Shown piece after piece: positions 51,000 to 62,896 of a stretch of DNA of 64,000 nt. Every line of letters begins with the position of its first letter. Within the stretch, counting starts at the first letter, position 1. The translations under genes and the position numbers were made by a program. This stretch comes from Saccharopolyspora erythraea NRRL 2338. GTDB lineage: Bacteria; Actinomycetota; Actinomycetes; Mycobacteriales; Pseudonocardiaceae. The stretch covers positions 868,001-932,000 of the forward strand of contig NC_009142.1 of the NCBI RefSeq assembly GCF_000062885.1, in the 5' to 3' direction. Below the pieces are notes generated by a model. That model had not been told where the DNA came from. It made no database searches and saw only the letters and a list, made by a program, of their open reading frames with translations.

Positions 51000-52175
51000 A
51001 TGCGGATCCAGGTCGGGATCGTCGGCGCCGGGCCAGCCGGGCTCATGCTCGCGCACCTGCTGCACCAGCACGGGATCGAGTCCGTGGTGGTCGACACGCG
51101 CACCAGGGACGAGATCGAGGGCACCATCCGGGCCGGTGTGCTGGAGCAGACTTCGGTCGACCTGATGACGGCCACCGGGATCGGCGACCGCGTGAAGCAG
51201 CAGGGACAGGTGCACCACGGCATCGAGCTGCGCTTCGGCGGGCAGGGGCACCGCATCGACTTCGCCGACCTCACCGGTGGTCGCGGCGTCACGATCTACC
51301 CGCAGCACGAGGTGCTCAAGGACCTCATCGCCAAGCGGCTCGCCGACGGTGGCGACATCCGGTTCGGCGTGTCCGACGTCCGGGTCGAGGGCGTCGGCGG
51401 CGACTCGCCGACGATCCGCTTCACCGAGGGCGGCACCGAGCAGGTGCTGCACCCCGTGCTCGTCGCCGGCTGCGACGGTTCGCGCTCCACGACGCGCTTC
51501 CTGGTCCCGGCCCCGAAGCCGCGCCAGGACCACTTCCGGCAGTACCCGTTCGCCTGGTTCGGCATCCTCGCCGAGGCTCCGCCGTCGTCGGACGAGCTGA
51601 TCTACGCCCACCACGAGAACGGTTTCGCGCTGGTCAGCACCCGTTCGCCCACGGTGCAGCGGCTCTACCTGCAGGTCGACCCGAACGACACCCCCACCGA
51701 CTGGCCCGACGACCGCATCTGGCAGGAGCTGCACACCCGGGTCTCCGGAGAGGGAGCGCGGATCCTGGAGGGGCCGATCTTCCAGAAGTCGGTCCTGCAC
51801 TTCCGCAGCTTCGTGTGCGAGCCGATGCAGTACGGCAGGCTGTTCCTGGCCGGCGACGCCGCGCACACCGTGCCGCCGACCGGTGCGAAGGGCATGAACC
51901 TGGCCATCGCCGACGTCTACGTGCTCTCCCGCGCCATGGCCGAGTACTTCGCGGGCGGCGAGACGGGCGCGCTCGACGCCTACACCGCGACCGTCCTGCC
52001 GCGGGTCTGGCGCGCGCAGCACTTCTCGTGGTGGATGACCTCGATGCTGCACCGCATGCCGGAGGCCAGCGGGTTCGACCTCAACCGCCAGCGCGCCGAG
52101 CTCGACTTCGTCACCCGTTCCCGCGCGGGCCGGACGCTGCTCGCAGAGAACTACGTCGGCACCCCGCTCGACTGA
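51000..52175 (+). CDS. pobA: 4-hydroxybenzoate 3-monooxygenase
   Basis: A 391-residue FAD flavoprotein converting 4-hydroxybenzoate, NAD(P)H and oxygen to protocatechuate. The dinucleotide motif GIVGAGPAGLML is at the N-terminus, the FAD and NAD(P)H motif LVAGCDGSRSTTR in the middle, and GDAAHTVPPTGAKGMNLAIAD is the second FAD site. HENGFALVSTRS and the YTATVLPRVWRAQHFSWWMTSML end match PobA. ATG 51000 has GGAAGGG 10 bases upstream. Its last 25 bp overlap the convergent LysR gene. Confidence 0.94.
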   Translation: MRIQVGIVGAGPAGLMLAHLLHQHGIESVVVDTRTRDEIEGTIRAGVLEQTSVDLMTATGIGDRVKQQGQVHHGIELRFGGQGHRIDFADLTGGRGVTIYPQHEVLKDLIAKRLADGGDIRFGVSDVRVEGVGGDSPTIRFTEGGTEQVLHPVLVAGCDGSRSTTRFLVPAPKPRQDHFRQYPFAWFGILAEAPPSSDELIYAHHENGFALVSTRSPTVQRLYLQVDPNDTPTDWPDDRIWQELHTRVSGEGARILEGPIFQKSVLHFRSFVCEPMQYGRLFLAGDAAHTVPPTGAKGMNLAIADVYVLSRAMAEYFAGGETGALDAYTATVLPRVWRAQHFSWWMTSMLHRMPEASGFDLNRQRAELDFVTRSRAGRTLLAENYVGTPLD

Positions 52176-53152
52176 GACGGTCCGGTCCCGCCTGGCAGGG
52201 CGGGACCGGCCGCGCCCGGTCGGGGCGCGTCAGACGCACTCGGCCGGACCCCGCCGGCCGCGCCTGGCTGCTCCGGTGCCGCCGCGGCGATGTCCAGGAA
52301 CGAACGCAGCACCGGCGTCCCGATCTCGCGCCGCCAGGCCATGGCCATCCGCGCGGTGGCCGAGACGTCGGTCAGCGGCACGAAGGTCGCTCCCGCGCGC
52401 GGGATCTGCTGCACCGACGACGGGACGACCGCGATCCCCATCCCGCCCGCGACCAGCCCGACGATGGTCTGCATGAGCCACACGTCGGGCTGGACGACGC
52501 GCGGGGTGAACCCGGCTCGCTCGCACGCCTGCGTGACGCTCGTGTAGAGGCCGGGCATGTCGTAGCGGGGCGGGAGGATGAACGGCTCGCCGGCCACCGC
52601 GCGCAGGTCGACCTCGGGGGAGTCCGCCAGCGGGTGCGTGGAGGGCAGCGCGAGCACCAGCGAGTCGTCGGCCACGCTGCGCACGTGCAGCGACGGGTCG
52701 TCGATGGGCAGGTAGAAGAAGCCCGCGTCGATCCGGCGGTCGTGCAGCCGCTCCACGATCTCGTCCGGGCGCATCTCCCGCAGGCGCAGCCGCACCTCGG
52801 GGTAGCGGGCCTTGAACTGCCGCAGGATCGGCGGCAGCACCACGTTGGACGCCGACGGGATGAAGCCGAGCGAGAGCCGCCCGACGCGGCCGCTGCCCGC
52901 TTCGCGCGTCATCTGCGCCGCGTGGTCGACCTCGTGCAGGATGCGCCGCGCCTCTTCCAGCAGCACCCGTCCGGCGTCGGTGAGCTGGGTACCGCGTGCG
53001 GTGCGGTGCACCAGTACGGCGCCCAGCTCGGTCTCCAGCTTGCGGAGCTGCGCGCTCAGCGGCGGCTGGGCGATGTGCAGCCGCGCGGCGGCACGGGTGA
53101 GGCTCTGCTCCTCGGCGATCGCCACGAAGTAGCGCAGGTGCCGCAGTTCCAC
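52151..53152 (-). CDS. LysR family transcriptional regulator
   Basis: A 333-residue regulator. The N-terminal winged helix ELRHLRYFVAIAEEQSLTRAAARLHIAQPPLSAQLRKLE is canonical (read in parts) and is followed by a type 2 periplasmic-binding-like effector domain. The C-terminal 30 residues are Gly/Pro/Ser-rich and encoded over the pobA terminator. GTG 53152 has GGGAGGA upstream. It is divergent from the aromatic acid permease, with a T-N11-A motif between them, so it probably activates the permease in response to an aromatic acid. Confidence 0.9.
   Translation of the reverse strand: MELRHLRYFVAIAEEQSLTRAAARLHIAQPPLSAQLRKLETELGAVLVHRTARGTQLTDAGRVLLEEARRILHEVDHAAQMTREAGSGRVGRLSLGFIPSASNVVLPPILRQFKARYPEVRLRLREMRPDEIVERLHDRRIDAGFFYLPIDDPSLHVRSVADDSLVLALPSTHPLADSPEVDLRAVAGEPFILPPRYDMPGLYTSVTQACERAGFTPRVVQPDVWLMQTIVGLVAGGMGIAVVPSSVQQIPRAGATFVPLTDVSATARMAMAWRREIGTPVLRSFLDIAAAAPEQPGAAGGVRPSASDAPRPGAAGPALPGGTGPSQSSGVPT
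52182..52209 (+). terminator. pobA terminator inside the lysR coding region
   Basis: CCGGTCCCGCC (52182-52192) pairs perfectly with GGCGGGACCGG (52199-52209) over a 6-base loop. It sits seven bases past the pobA stop and within the last codons of the convergent LysR gene. Confidence 0.8.
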
Positions 53153-53168
53153 GCATCCTCCCGCCGTG

Positions 53169-53187
53169 CCATACCTCCCGGATATGG
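53169..53187. promoter_or_regulatory. LysR-type T-N11-A operator before the aromatic acid permease
   Basis: CCATA (53169-53173) and TATGG (53183-53187) form a perfect dyad around nine bases, containing T53172 and A53184 separated by 11 bases, the LysR consensus. It is 17 bp from the LysR start and 83 bp before the permease start. Confidence 0.7.
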
Positions 53188-53269
53188 AGCACGCTACCTG
53201 GTGGTATTGGACATATGACCCGAGTGACGTCAGTCTCCTTCTCACGTGCGACTCGACGAGGGGACTGCC

Positions 53270-54535
53270 GTGCCGGGTGATGGGAAGATCGACCGCGGGA
53301 ACGCCCGCTGGGTGCTGCCGCTGTGCTGGACGGCGGTCCTGCTCGACGGGTTCGACCTCGTCGTGCTCGGCACGGTGCTGCCGGTGATGCTCGACGAGCG
53401 GGTGTGGGGCCTGACCCCGGCCTCGGCCTCGCTGGTCTCGACGGTCGGCCTGCTCGGCATGATGGTCGGCGCGCTGGTGATCGGCACCGTCACCGACCTC
53501 GTCGGCAGGCGGCGGGTGCTGCTGCTGTCGGTCACCTGTTTCTCGCTGTTCACCGCGTTGTGCGCGCTGGCGCCGTCGATCGTGGTGTTCGGCCTGCTGC
53601 GCTTCCTGGCCGGGCTCGGCCTCGGCGGCTGCCTGCCCACCGCGATCACGCTGGTGACCGAGTTCGCCAGGGGCGGCCGAAGCAGCAGCGCCACAACGAC
53701 GATCATGACCGGCTACCACGTGGGAGCGGTGCTCACCGCGCTGCTCGGTCTGCTGCTGATCCCGGTCGTGGGCTGGCGGATGATGTTCGTCGCCGGTGCG
53801 CTGCCAGCGCTGGTGCTGGTGCCGCTGATGTGGCGCTACCTGCCGGAGTCGCGGGTCTTCCGGGCCACCGCGGACTCCGCGGCGAAGCCGGCCTCGGTGC
53901 GCGAGAACATCGCGACCCTGTTCCGCGGCGGGATGGCGGTGTCCACGGTCGCGTTCTGGGTGGCCTCGTTCCTCGGGCTGATCCTGGTCTACGGGCTCAA
54001 CACCTGGCTGCCGGAGATCATGCGGGCCGCGGGCTACCCGCTCGGCGCCTCGCTCGGCCTGCTGCTGACGCTGAACGTCGGCGCGGTGCTCGGGCTGGTC
54101 GTGGCCGGCGGGGTCGCGGACCGCGCGGGCGTGAAGCGCTCGACGGTGGTGTGGTTCGCCGCGGCGGCAGTTATGCTCGCGCTGCTGAGCGTGCGGCTGC
54201 CCGCGGTCGGTCTCTACGGCGCGGTGCTGATGGCCGGGTTCTTCGTGTTCAGCGCCCAGGTGCTGGTCTACGCCTTCGTAGGCCGCGCCTACCCGGTCGC
54301 CGCCCGCGCCACCGGGCTCGGCTGGACCACCGGTGTGGGCCGGATCGGTGCGATCACCGGCCCGCTGCTCGGCGGGGCGCTGCTGACCGCGGGCATCGCG
54401 TACCCGTGGGGCTTCTACGTCTTCGGCGCGATCAGCGCGCTGGGTGCCGTGGCGATCGCGGTCGCCGCGCGGCCCGCCGCCCGTGCGGAGGTGGTGGAGG
54501 AGCCGACCGCCACCGCGTCGGAAAGGCTCGCGTAG
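53270..54535 (+). CDS. MFS aromatic acid:H+ symporter (AAHS/PcaK type)
   Basis: A 421-residue MFS transporter with 12 predicted helices. Helix 1 carries the AAHS motif LLDGFDLVVLGTVLPVML, and the loop motif GTVTDLVGRRRVLLLSV follows. MMVGALVIGTV and GLGGCLPTAITLVTEF are family segments. It would import 4-hydroxybenzoate or protocatechuate. GTG 53270 has GAGGGG upstream and is preferred to GTG 53246, which lacks one. Divergent from the LysR regulator and 1.1 kb from pobA. Confidence 0.87.
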   Translation: MPGDGKIDRGNARWVLPLCWTAVLLDGFDLVVLGTVLPVMLDERVWGLTPASASLVSTVGLLGMMVGALVIGTVTDLVGRRRVLLLSVTCFSLFTALCALAPSIVVFGLLRFLAGLGLGGCLPTAITLVTEFARGGRSSSATTTIMTGYHVGAVLTALLGLLLIPVVGWRMMFVAGALPALVLVPLMWRYLPESRVFRATADSAAKPASVRENIATLFRGGMAVSTVAFWVASFLGLILVYGLNTWLPEIMRAAGYPLGASLGLLLTLNVGAVLGLVVAGGVADRAGVKRSTVVWFAAAAVMLALLSVRLPAVGLYGAVLMAGFFVFSAQVLVYAFVGRAYPVAARATGLGWTTGVGRIGAITGPLLGGALLTAGIAYPWGFYVFGAISALGAVAIAVAARPAARAEVVEEPTATASERLA

Positions 54536-54581
54536 CGGTGCGGCCGGCAGAACCTCCGGTTGCTGCCGCGGCCTTGCCGTG

Positions 54582-55763
54582 TCAGCCGGCGGTGATGCGC
54601 AGGATCTTGTCGTCGTCGCCGTTCGACGTGGTCACGTAGAGCGCGCCGTCCGGGCCCTGACGGGCAGCGCGCAGCCTGCCGTACGTGCCGTCGAGCGCCG
54701 CGGGCACCTCGGTGCCGCGCACGCTCCCGTCGGGATTCACCGCGTACAGCGACAACTTGGTGCCCCGCAACGCGGTCACGGCGAGCATGTCGTCGAACCG
54801 GCCCCACTGCGGTCCGGTCAGGAAAGCCGCCCCGCAGGGGGCCTCCCGCGCGCGCCCCGACGACCACACCGCGGGCACCGCGTCCGGGAAGCGCCGCAGG
54901 TCGGTCATCGGCACGGACTCGTCGTAGCTGTCCTCGGTTCCGCCCCGGGACGGGTCCCAGCCGTAGTTGCCGCCCGGCCGGAGCAGGTTGACCTCGTCGT
55001 CGCGGTCGGGCCCGTGCTCGGAGACGAACACCTGGCCGCCCGGCCGGAGCGCGACGCCCTGCGGGTTGCGGTGGCCGTAGGTCAGCAGCAGCCGCTCGTT
55101 GGGGTTCGGCGACGAGGCGAACGGGTTGTCCGGCAGCGGGTCGCCGGTGTCGACGTTCATCCGCAGCACCTTGCCGCCGAGCCCGAACCGGTCCTGCGAC
55201 GTCGCGGGACGGGCGGCGTCGCCCGTGCTGACCAGCAGCGCGCCGTCCGCGGCGAGACCGGGCCTGCACCCGGAGTGCCTGCCGCTGGGGTTGACCGGCA
55301 GCCCGGTCACCAGCGGCTCGCCGACCCTCTGCGCGCTCGCGCCGTCGTCGGCCAGCCGCCAGGTGACCAGCCGGACGTCGACGGCCCGGCCGCCGGCCTG
55401 GTGGGTCTGGCAGGTGATGAAGTGCCGGTTCTCGGCGAACCGGGGATGGATCAGCAGCCCCATGGAACCGCCCTCGCCCTCGACGAGGACGTCGCCGAGG
55501 TCGGCGGCCACCGGCCGGACCTGCCCGCCCGTCAGCAGCGCGAGCCGCGCCGGGCGCTGGGTGACCAGGGCGCTGCCGTCCGGCAGGAAGCCGATGTCCC
55601 AGCCGTGCTGGAGCCCGGAGGCGGCGACCTCGACGCGCAGTTCGCCGCCGGCCACCGGCTTCGGCGCCTGCGGTACCTGCGGCGCGGGCACGGGAGGGCC
55701 GGCGGTGGCGCAACCCGCGAGAACAACCAGGCAGACCAGGGCGGATGCGGCGGACCGAAGCAT
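54582..55763 (-). CDS. PQQ-type glucose/sorbosone dehydrogenase-like lipoprotein
   Basis: A 393-residue lipoprotein with signal peptide and lipobox LAGC (residues 15-18), followed by a Pro-rich linker and a six-bladed propeller of the soluble glucose dehydrogenase/GSDH family. Conserved segments are [64 protein letters not shown] (read in parts) and NYGWDP. Catalytic histidine and PQQ contacts lie in these. It would oxidise sugars on the cell surface if PQQ is available. ATG 55763 starts at a hydrophobic signal; it is convergent with the permease gene. Confidence 0.85.
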   Translation of the reverse strand: MLRSAASALVCLVVLAGCATAGPPVPAPQVPQAPKPVAGGELRVEVAASGLQHGWDIGFLPDGSALVTQRPARLALLTGGQVRPVAADLGDVLVEGEGGSMGLLIHPRFAENRHFITCQTHQAGGRAVDVRLVTWRLADDGASAQRVGEPLVTGLPVNPSGRHSGCRPGLAADGALLVSTGDAARPATSQDRFGLGGKVLRMNVDTGDPLPDNPFASSPNPNERLLLTYGHRNPQGVALRPGGQVFVSEHGPDRDDEVNLLRPGGNYGWDPSRGGTEDSYDESVPMTDLRRFPDAVPAVWSSGRAREAPCGAAFLTGPQWGRFDDMLAVTALRGTKLSLYAVNPDGSVRGTEVPAALDGTYGRLRAARQGPDGALYVTTSNGDDDKILRITAG

Positions 55764-55977
55764 GCCGCCCAGTGTGACACCGGTCATAGGCGAACGGCTG
55801 TCGTTCGGTCCGGGCGCAGGCCGTCGGGGCGGAGTCGTACGCTGGACCGGCGACCCCCCGGCAGCGGCCGCCCGACTGGTGCGTGCAGCCATGTCCACCG
55901 GCAGCCCTGGCGCATCGGGCGAAGTCCCGGGCAGGGGTGTGTCCGCGTTCTCAGACGTTCGGTGCGAGGTAGATGCC

Positions 55978-59565
<3,588 letters not shown>

Positions 59566-59861
59566 GGAACGCAGACGTCGTTCGCGTAGGGGCGCCGGTG
59601 GCGGAGCGGTCCGGCGCTCACACCGCCGCATCGTGAAACAAGCCCGACTCACCGGCGCCGTCGTCGGGCCGCGTTCCGCGGCACCGCCTGCCGGGGTCGC
59701 CCGCCGGGGTCGCCTGCCGGGGGCGTCCGCCGCCCGGTGTCACCCTCGCAGGTCAGACCACGGGAGTGGCGCGCGTGGCGGGGGGCACTCCTGAGTTGCC
59801 GGGAACGCGCCTTCGAGTGACGGTTGACGCGACTCCCATGGTCACGAGGAGGCGCGACGTC

Positions 59862-61556
59862 ATGACGGAGCAGAGAGATCTCGTTCAGGTGCCCGGTGCG
59901 GGCGCGAACGAGCACCGGGCGCGCACCGACTTCGTCGTCTTCGGGGTCACCTCCGCCATCACGGTGTTCTTCGTCCTGTGGGGCGCGCTGTCGACCAGGA
60001 CGCTGGGCAAGGCCGCGAGCAGCGCGCTGTCCTGGCTGGTGACCAACATCGGCTGGGGTTTCGTGCTGGCGTCCACCGCGTTCGTCGTGTTCGCCCTGTG
60101 GCTGGCCTTCAGCCGCTACGGCACGATCCCGCTCGGCGCCGACGACGAGCAGCCGGAGTTCCGCACCGTCTCCTGGATCGCGATGATGTTCAGCGCCGGC
60201 ATGGGCATCGGCCTGATGTTCTTCGGCGTCAGCGAACCCCTGGCGCACTTCGTCAACCCGCCGCCGGGGACCGTGCCGCCTTTCTCCGACGAGGCCGTCG
60301 AGGTCTCGATGGCGACCACCCTGTTCCACTGGACCCTGCACCCTTGGTCGATCTACGCGGTGGTCGGGATGGCCATCGCCTACAGCAGCTTCCGCCGCGG
60401 CCGCAAGCAGCTGATCAGTGCGGTGTTCGCACCGCTGATCGGACGGCGCCGCTGCGACGGGCCCATCGGCAAGCTGATCGACATCCTCGCGCTGTTCGCC
60501 ACCCTGTTCGGCTCGGCGGCGTCGCTGGGCCTGGGCACCCTGCAGATCCAGGGCGGTATGCAGGCGGCGGGCTGGATCGGCGGGGTCGGCAGCACCGTGC
60601 TGGTCCTGATCATCTTGGTTCTGACCATCTGCTTCATCCTGTCGGCGGTCTCGGGCATCGCCCGCGGCATCCAGTGGCTGTCCAACATCAACATGGTGCT
60701 GGCCGCCCTGCTCGCGCTGTTCGTGTTCGTGGTCGGGCCGACGGTGTTCATCCTGGACCTGCTGCCGACGTCGGTCGGCGTCTACCTGCGCGACTTCGCG
60801 ACCATGATCGCCAGGTCCGGCGCGACCGGCGGTACCGAGATGAACACCTGGCTGTCGAGCTGGACGATCTTCTACTGGGCGTGGTGGATCTCGTGGACGC
60901 CCTTCGTGGGCATGTTCATCGCCCGCATCAGCCGGGGCCGCACGATCCGGCAGTTCGTCGGCGGCGTGATCCTGGTACCGAGCGCGGTCAGCCTGGTGTG
61001 GTTCTGCATCCTCGGCGGCAGCGCGATCAGCATCCAGGACCGCGGCATCGACGTCTACCGCAGCGGTGGCGAGGAGGCACAGACCTTCGCGGTGCTGGAG
61101 ACGCTGCCGCTTTCGCTGATCACGACAGTGCTGGTGATGGTCCTGGTTGCGATCTTCTTCGTGTCGGGCGCGGACGCGGCGTCGGTGGTCATGGGCACGC
61201 TGGCCCAGCGCGGCACGATCGAACCGACCCGGTGGATGGTGATCTTCTGGGGTGCCGCGACCGGGGCGGTGGCCGCGATCATGCTGGTCATCGGCGGTGA
61301 GGACGCGCTGAGCGGGATCCAGAACCTGACCTTCATCGCCTCGGCGCCGTTCGCGATCGTCATGGTGCTGCTGTGCGTGGCGCTGACCAAGGACCTGCGC
61401 GACGACCCGTTGATGCGGCGCGGCCAGAAGGGCGCCGAGGTCCTGGAGCAGGCCGTCATCGCGGGCACCGAGCGCCACGGCAAGGACTTCCGGCTGGAGG
61501 TCGGCCCAATGGATTCCGGCGAGGAGGGTTCGCAGGGCGGCGGTCGGCAGTCCTGA
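59862..61556 (+). CDS. BCCT family betaine/carnitine/choline transporter
   Basis: A 564-residue sodium- or proton-coupled osmolyte transporter with 12 predicted helices. SWIAMMFSAGMGIGLMFFGVSEPLAHF and FYWAWWISWTPFVGMFIARISRGRTIR (read in parts) are the BCCT hallmark with the Trp-rich substrate box. A C-terminal charged tail of about 40 residues follows helix 12 and may sense osmolarity. ATG 59862 has AGGAGG upstream; ATG 59838 is possible. There is no obvious synthesis gene nearby, so the role is probably uptake of betaine or choline. Confidence 0.92.
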   Translation: MTEQRDLVQVPGAGANEHRARTDFVVFGVTSAITVFFVLWGALSTRTLGKAASSALSWLVTNIGWGFVLASTAFVVFALWLAFSRYGTIPLGADDEQPEFRTVSWIAMMFSAGMGIGLMFFGVSEPLAHFVNPPPGTVPPFSDEAVEVSMATTLFHWTLHPWSIYAVVGMAIAYSSFRRGRKQLISAVFAPLIGRRRCDGPIGKLIDILALFATLFGSAASLGLGTLQIQGGMQAAGWIGGVGSTVLVLIILVLTICFILSAVSGIARGIQWLSNINMVLAALLALFVFVVGPTVFILDLLPTSVGVYLRDFATMIARSGATGGTEMNTWLSSWTIFYWAWWISWTPFVGMFIARISRGRTIRQFVGGVILVPSAVSLVWFCILGGSAISIQDRGIDVYRSGGEEAQTFAVLETLPLSLITTVLVMVLVAIFFVSGADAASVVMGTLAQRGTIEPTRWMVIFWGAATGAVAAIMLVIGGEDALSGIQNLTFIASAPFAIVMVLLCVALTKDLRDDPLMRRGQKGAEVLEQAVIAGTERHGKDFRLEVGPMDSGEEGSQGGGRQS

Positions 61557-61854
61557 TCCCGTCTGGAATATGCCAACTGGCTCATTGCGCGCGGCCCGCG
61601 CGACGGTAGTGTCCTCGGCAGGGCTTGGCCGCTGGACGCCGATGCGCGCGGACGATAACCCGGGGTGACCGAGCGAGGTATCCACTGCTCGGAGGAAATC
61701 GCTCCTCGGCGGAGTTGCCGAAGTTGCGGCATAAGCATGAAATCCGGTAGCTACGGCCATCAATACCGCAACGGTCACTGATTCCTTCGGTGACTCTCTG
61801 TCAAACTCGGGCCGGTCCTTGTGGCGAATTGCCTTGGGGAGCCCGGGAGGTCCC

Positions 61855-62256
61855 ATGGGAATCGTGAAGGCGTCCTTGGCCGTGTCGCCGGACGGTGCGA
61901 GCCAGCGCCCGGCCGCGGCCGACCAGGCGCTGAGCGCCGGAGCGGCCACCAGCGTCGGCTTCGAGGTGGACCGCGCCGAGATCCCCCACGTGATCGCCGA
62001 CCTCCAGCACGCCGAGGCGGCGCTGGTCGACGCGATGCAGAAGGCCCAACTCCTCGGCGACTACGTGCGCCCACCCGGCCTGGACCCCCACAGCGCCGAA
62101 GCGGCCGAGCGGCTCGGGCCGAAGGCCGCCAGTTCGTACCTACGGGCGGCGGAGCCCCGCATCGACGGCATCCAGGCCCTCATAGCGGAGCTGTTGGCCT
62201 CCATGCGTGCGTACGACGCCCAAGAAGACGAGATAGCGAACTCGCTCTTTAGGTGA
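61855..62256 (+). CDS. Small helical protein of a type VII secretion-associated cassette
   Basis: A 133-residue mainly helical protein with no signal peptide. It starts MGIVKASLAVSPDG, has a regular heptad-like helix from about residue 35 (VDRAEIPHVIADLQHAEAALVD), and ends in another (IDGIQALIAELLASMRAYDA). The size and alternating helices resemble PE/ESX-related small substrates, but the WXG motif is absent. ATG 61855 follows GGGAGG. Its stop overlaps the possible GTG of the next gene, so they are coupled. I recognise no named family; the context gives the link. Confidence 0.6.
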   Translation: MGIVKASLAVSPDGASQRPAAADQALSAGAATSVGFEVDRAEIPHVIADLQHAEAALVDAMQKAQLLGDYVRPPGLDPHSAEAAERLGPKAASSYLRAAEPRIDGIQALIAELLASMRAYDAQEDEIANSLFR

Positions 62257-62264
62257 GGATAGCC

Positions 62265-62876
62265 GTGATCAAGAAGTCCGCACTGGTGCTCGCTCCGCTG
62301 CTGACGAGCGTTCTGATCACGGGTTGCGGTGCACCGGCGGCGGTCTCCCCGCCGCCGGCTCCTCCTCCGGACCTGCACGGCGCTCCGAGTGTGGACAAAC
62401 CGTTGGAGACGGGGAGCCTCCACCAGGATCCGTGCCGCGTGCTGAGCCCGGAACAGCTCGTCGCGCTCGGGATCGCCGGTGCACCGCAGGCGGATTCCGA
62501 CGTGTCCGGTCCCTCGTGCGAGTGGGACGACATCGGCGGACCACCGCACTACACCGTGGACTCGCTCCGCGTGACCTTCGTGGTCGGAGGTGACGGGTTG
62601 AAGCTTTCCTACGCGCGGCGCGACGCGTACTCCTACTTCCGCGAACTTCCCAGGGTCGAGGGATACCCCGCCATTGCCGCGGGGTCGACGCCGGGTGGCA
62701 CGCCGGAGGAGGAAGGCACCTGCGAGCTGGCCGTCGGTGTCACCGACGACCTGGTCGTGCTCACCCAGGTCCACCTGGGCAACGGGTCGCCCTCCACGGG
62801 GGAGCCGTGCGGCCGGGCGGGCCAGGTCGCGACCGAGGTGATGAAGACGATCAAGGCGGCATCGGGAGTGCACTGA
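62265..62876 (+). CDS. DUF3558 domain lipoprotein
   Basis: A 203-residue predicted lipoprotein. The signal peptide ends with lipobox LITGC, followed by a Pro-rich linker, and the DUF3558 domain starts at DPCRVLSPEQLVALGI with the typical SCEWDD and CELAVGVTDDLVVL segments. Four cysteines could form two disulfides. DUF3558 proteins are common in Pseudonocardiales and mycobacteria, often in type VII-like cassettes, but their function is unknown. GTG 62265 has GAGG upstream; GTG 62253, overlapping the previous stop, is also possible. Confidence 0.82.
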   Translation: MIKKSALVLAPLLTSVLITGCGAPAAVSPPPAPPPDLHGAPSVDKPLETGSLHQDPCRVLSPEQLVALGIAGAPQADSDVSGPSCEWDDIGGPPHYTVDSLRVTFVVGGDGLKLSYARRDAYSYFRELPRVEGYPAIAAGSTPGGTPEEEGTCELAVGVTDDLVVLTQVHLGNGSPSTGEPCGRAGQVATEVMKTIKAASGVH

Positions 62877-62896
62877 CCGGGCTGGGGTGAGCTGAC

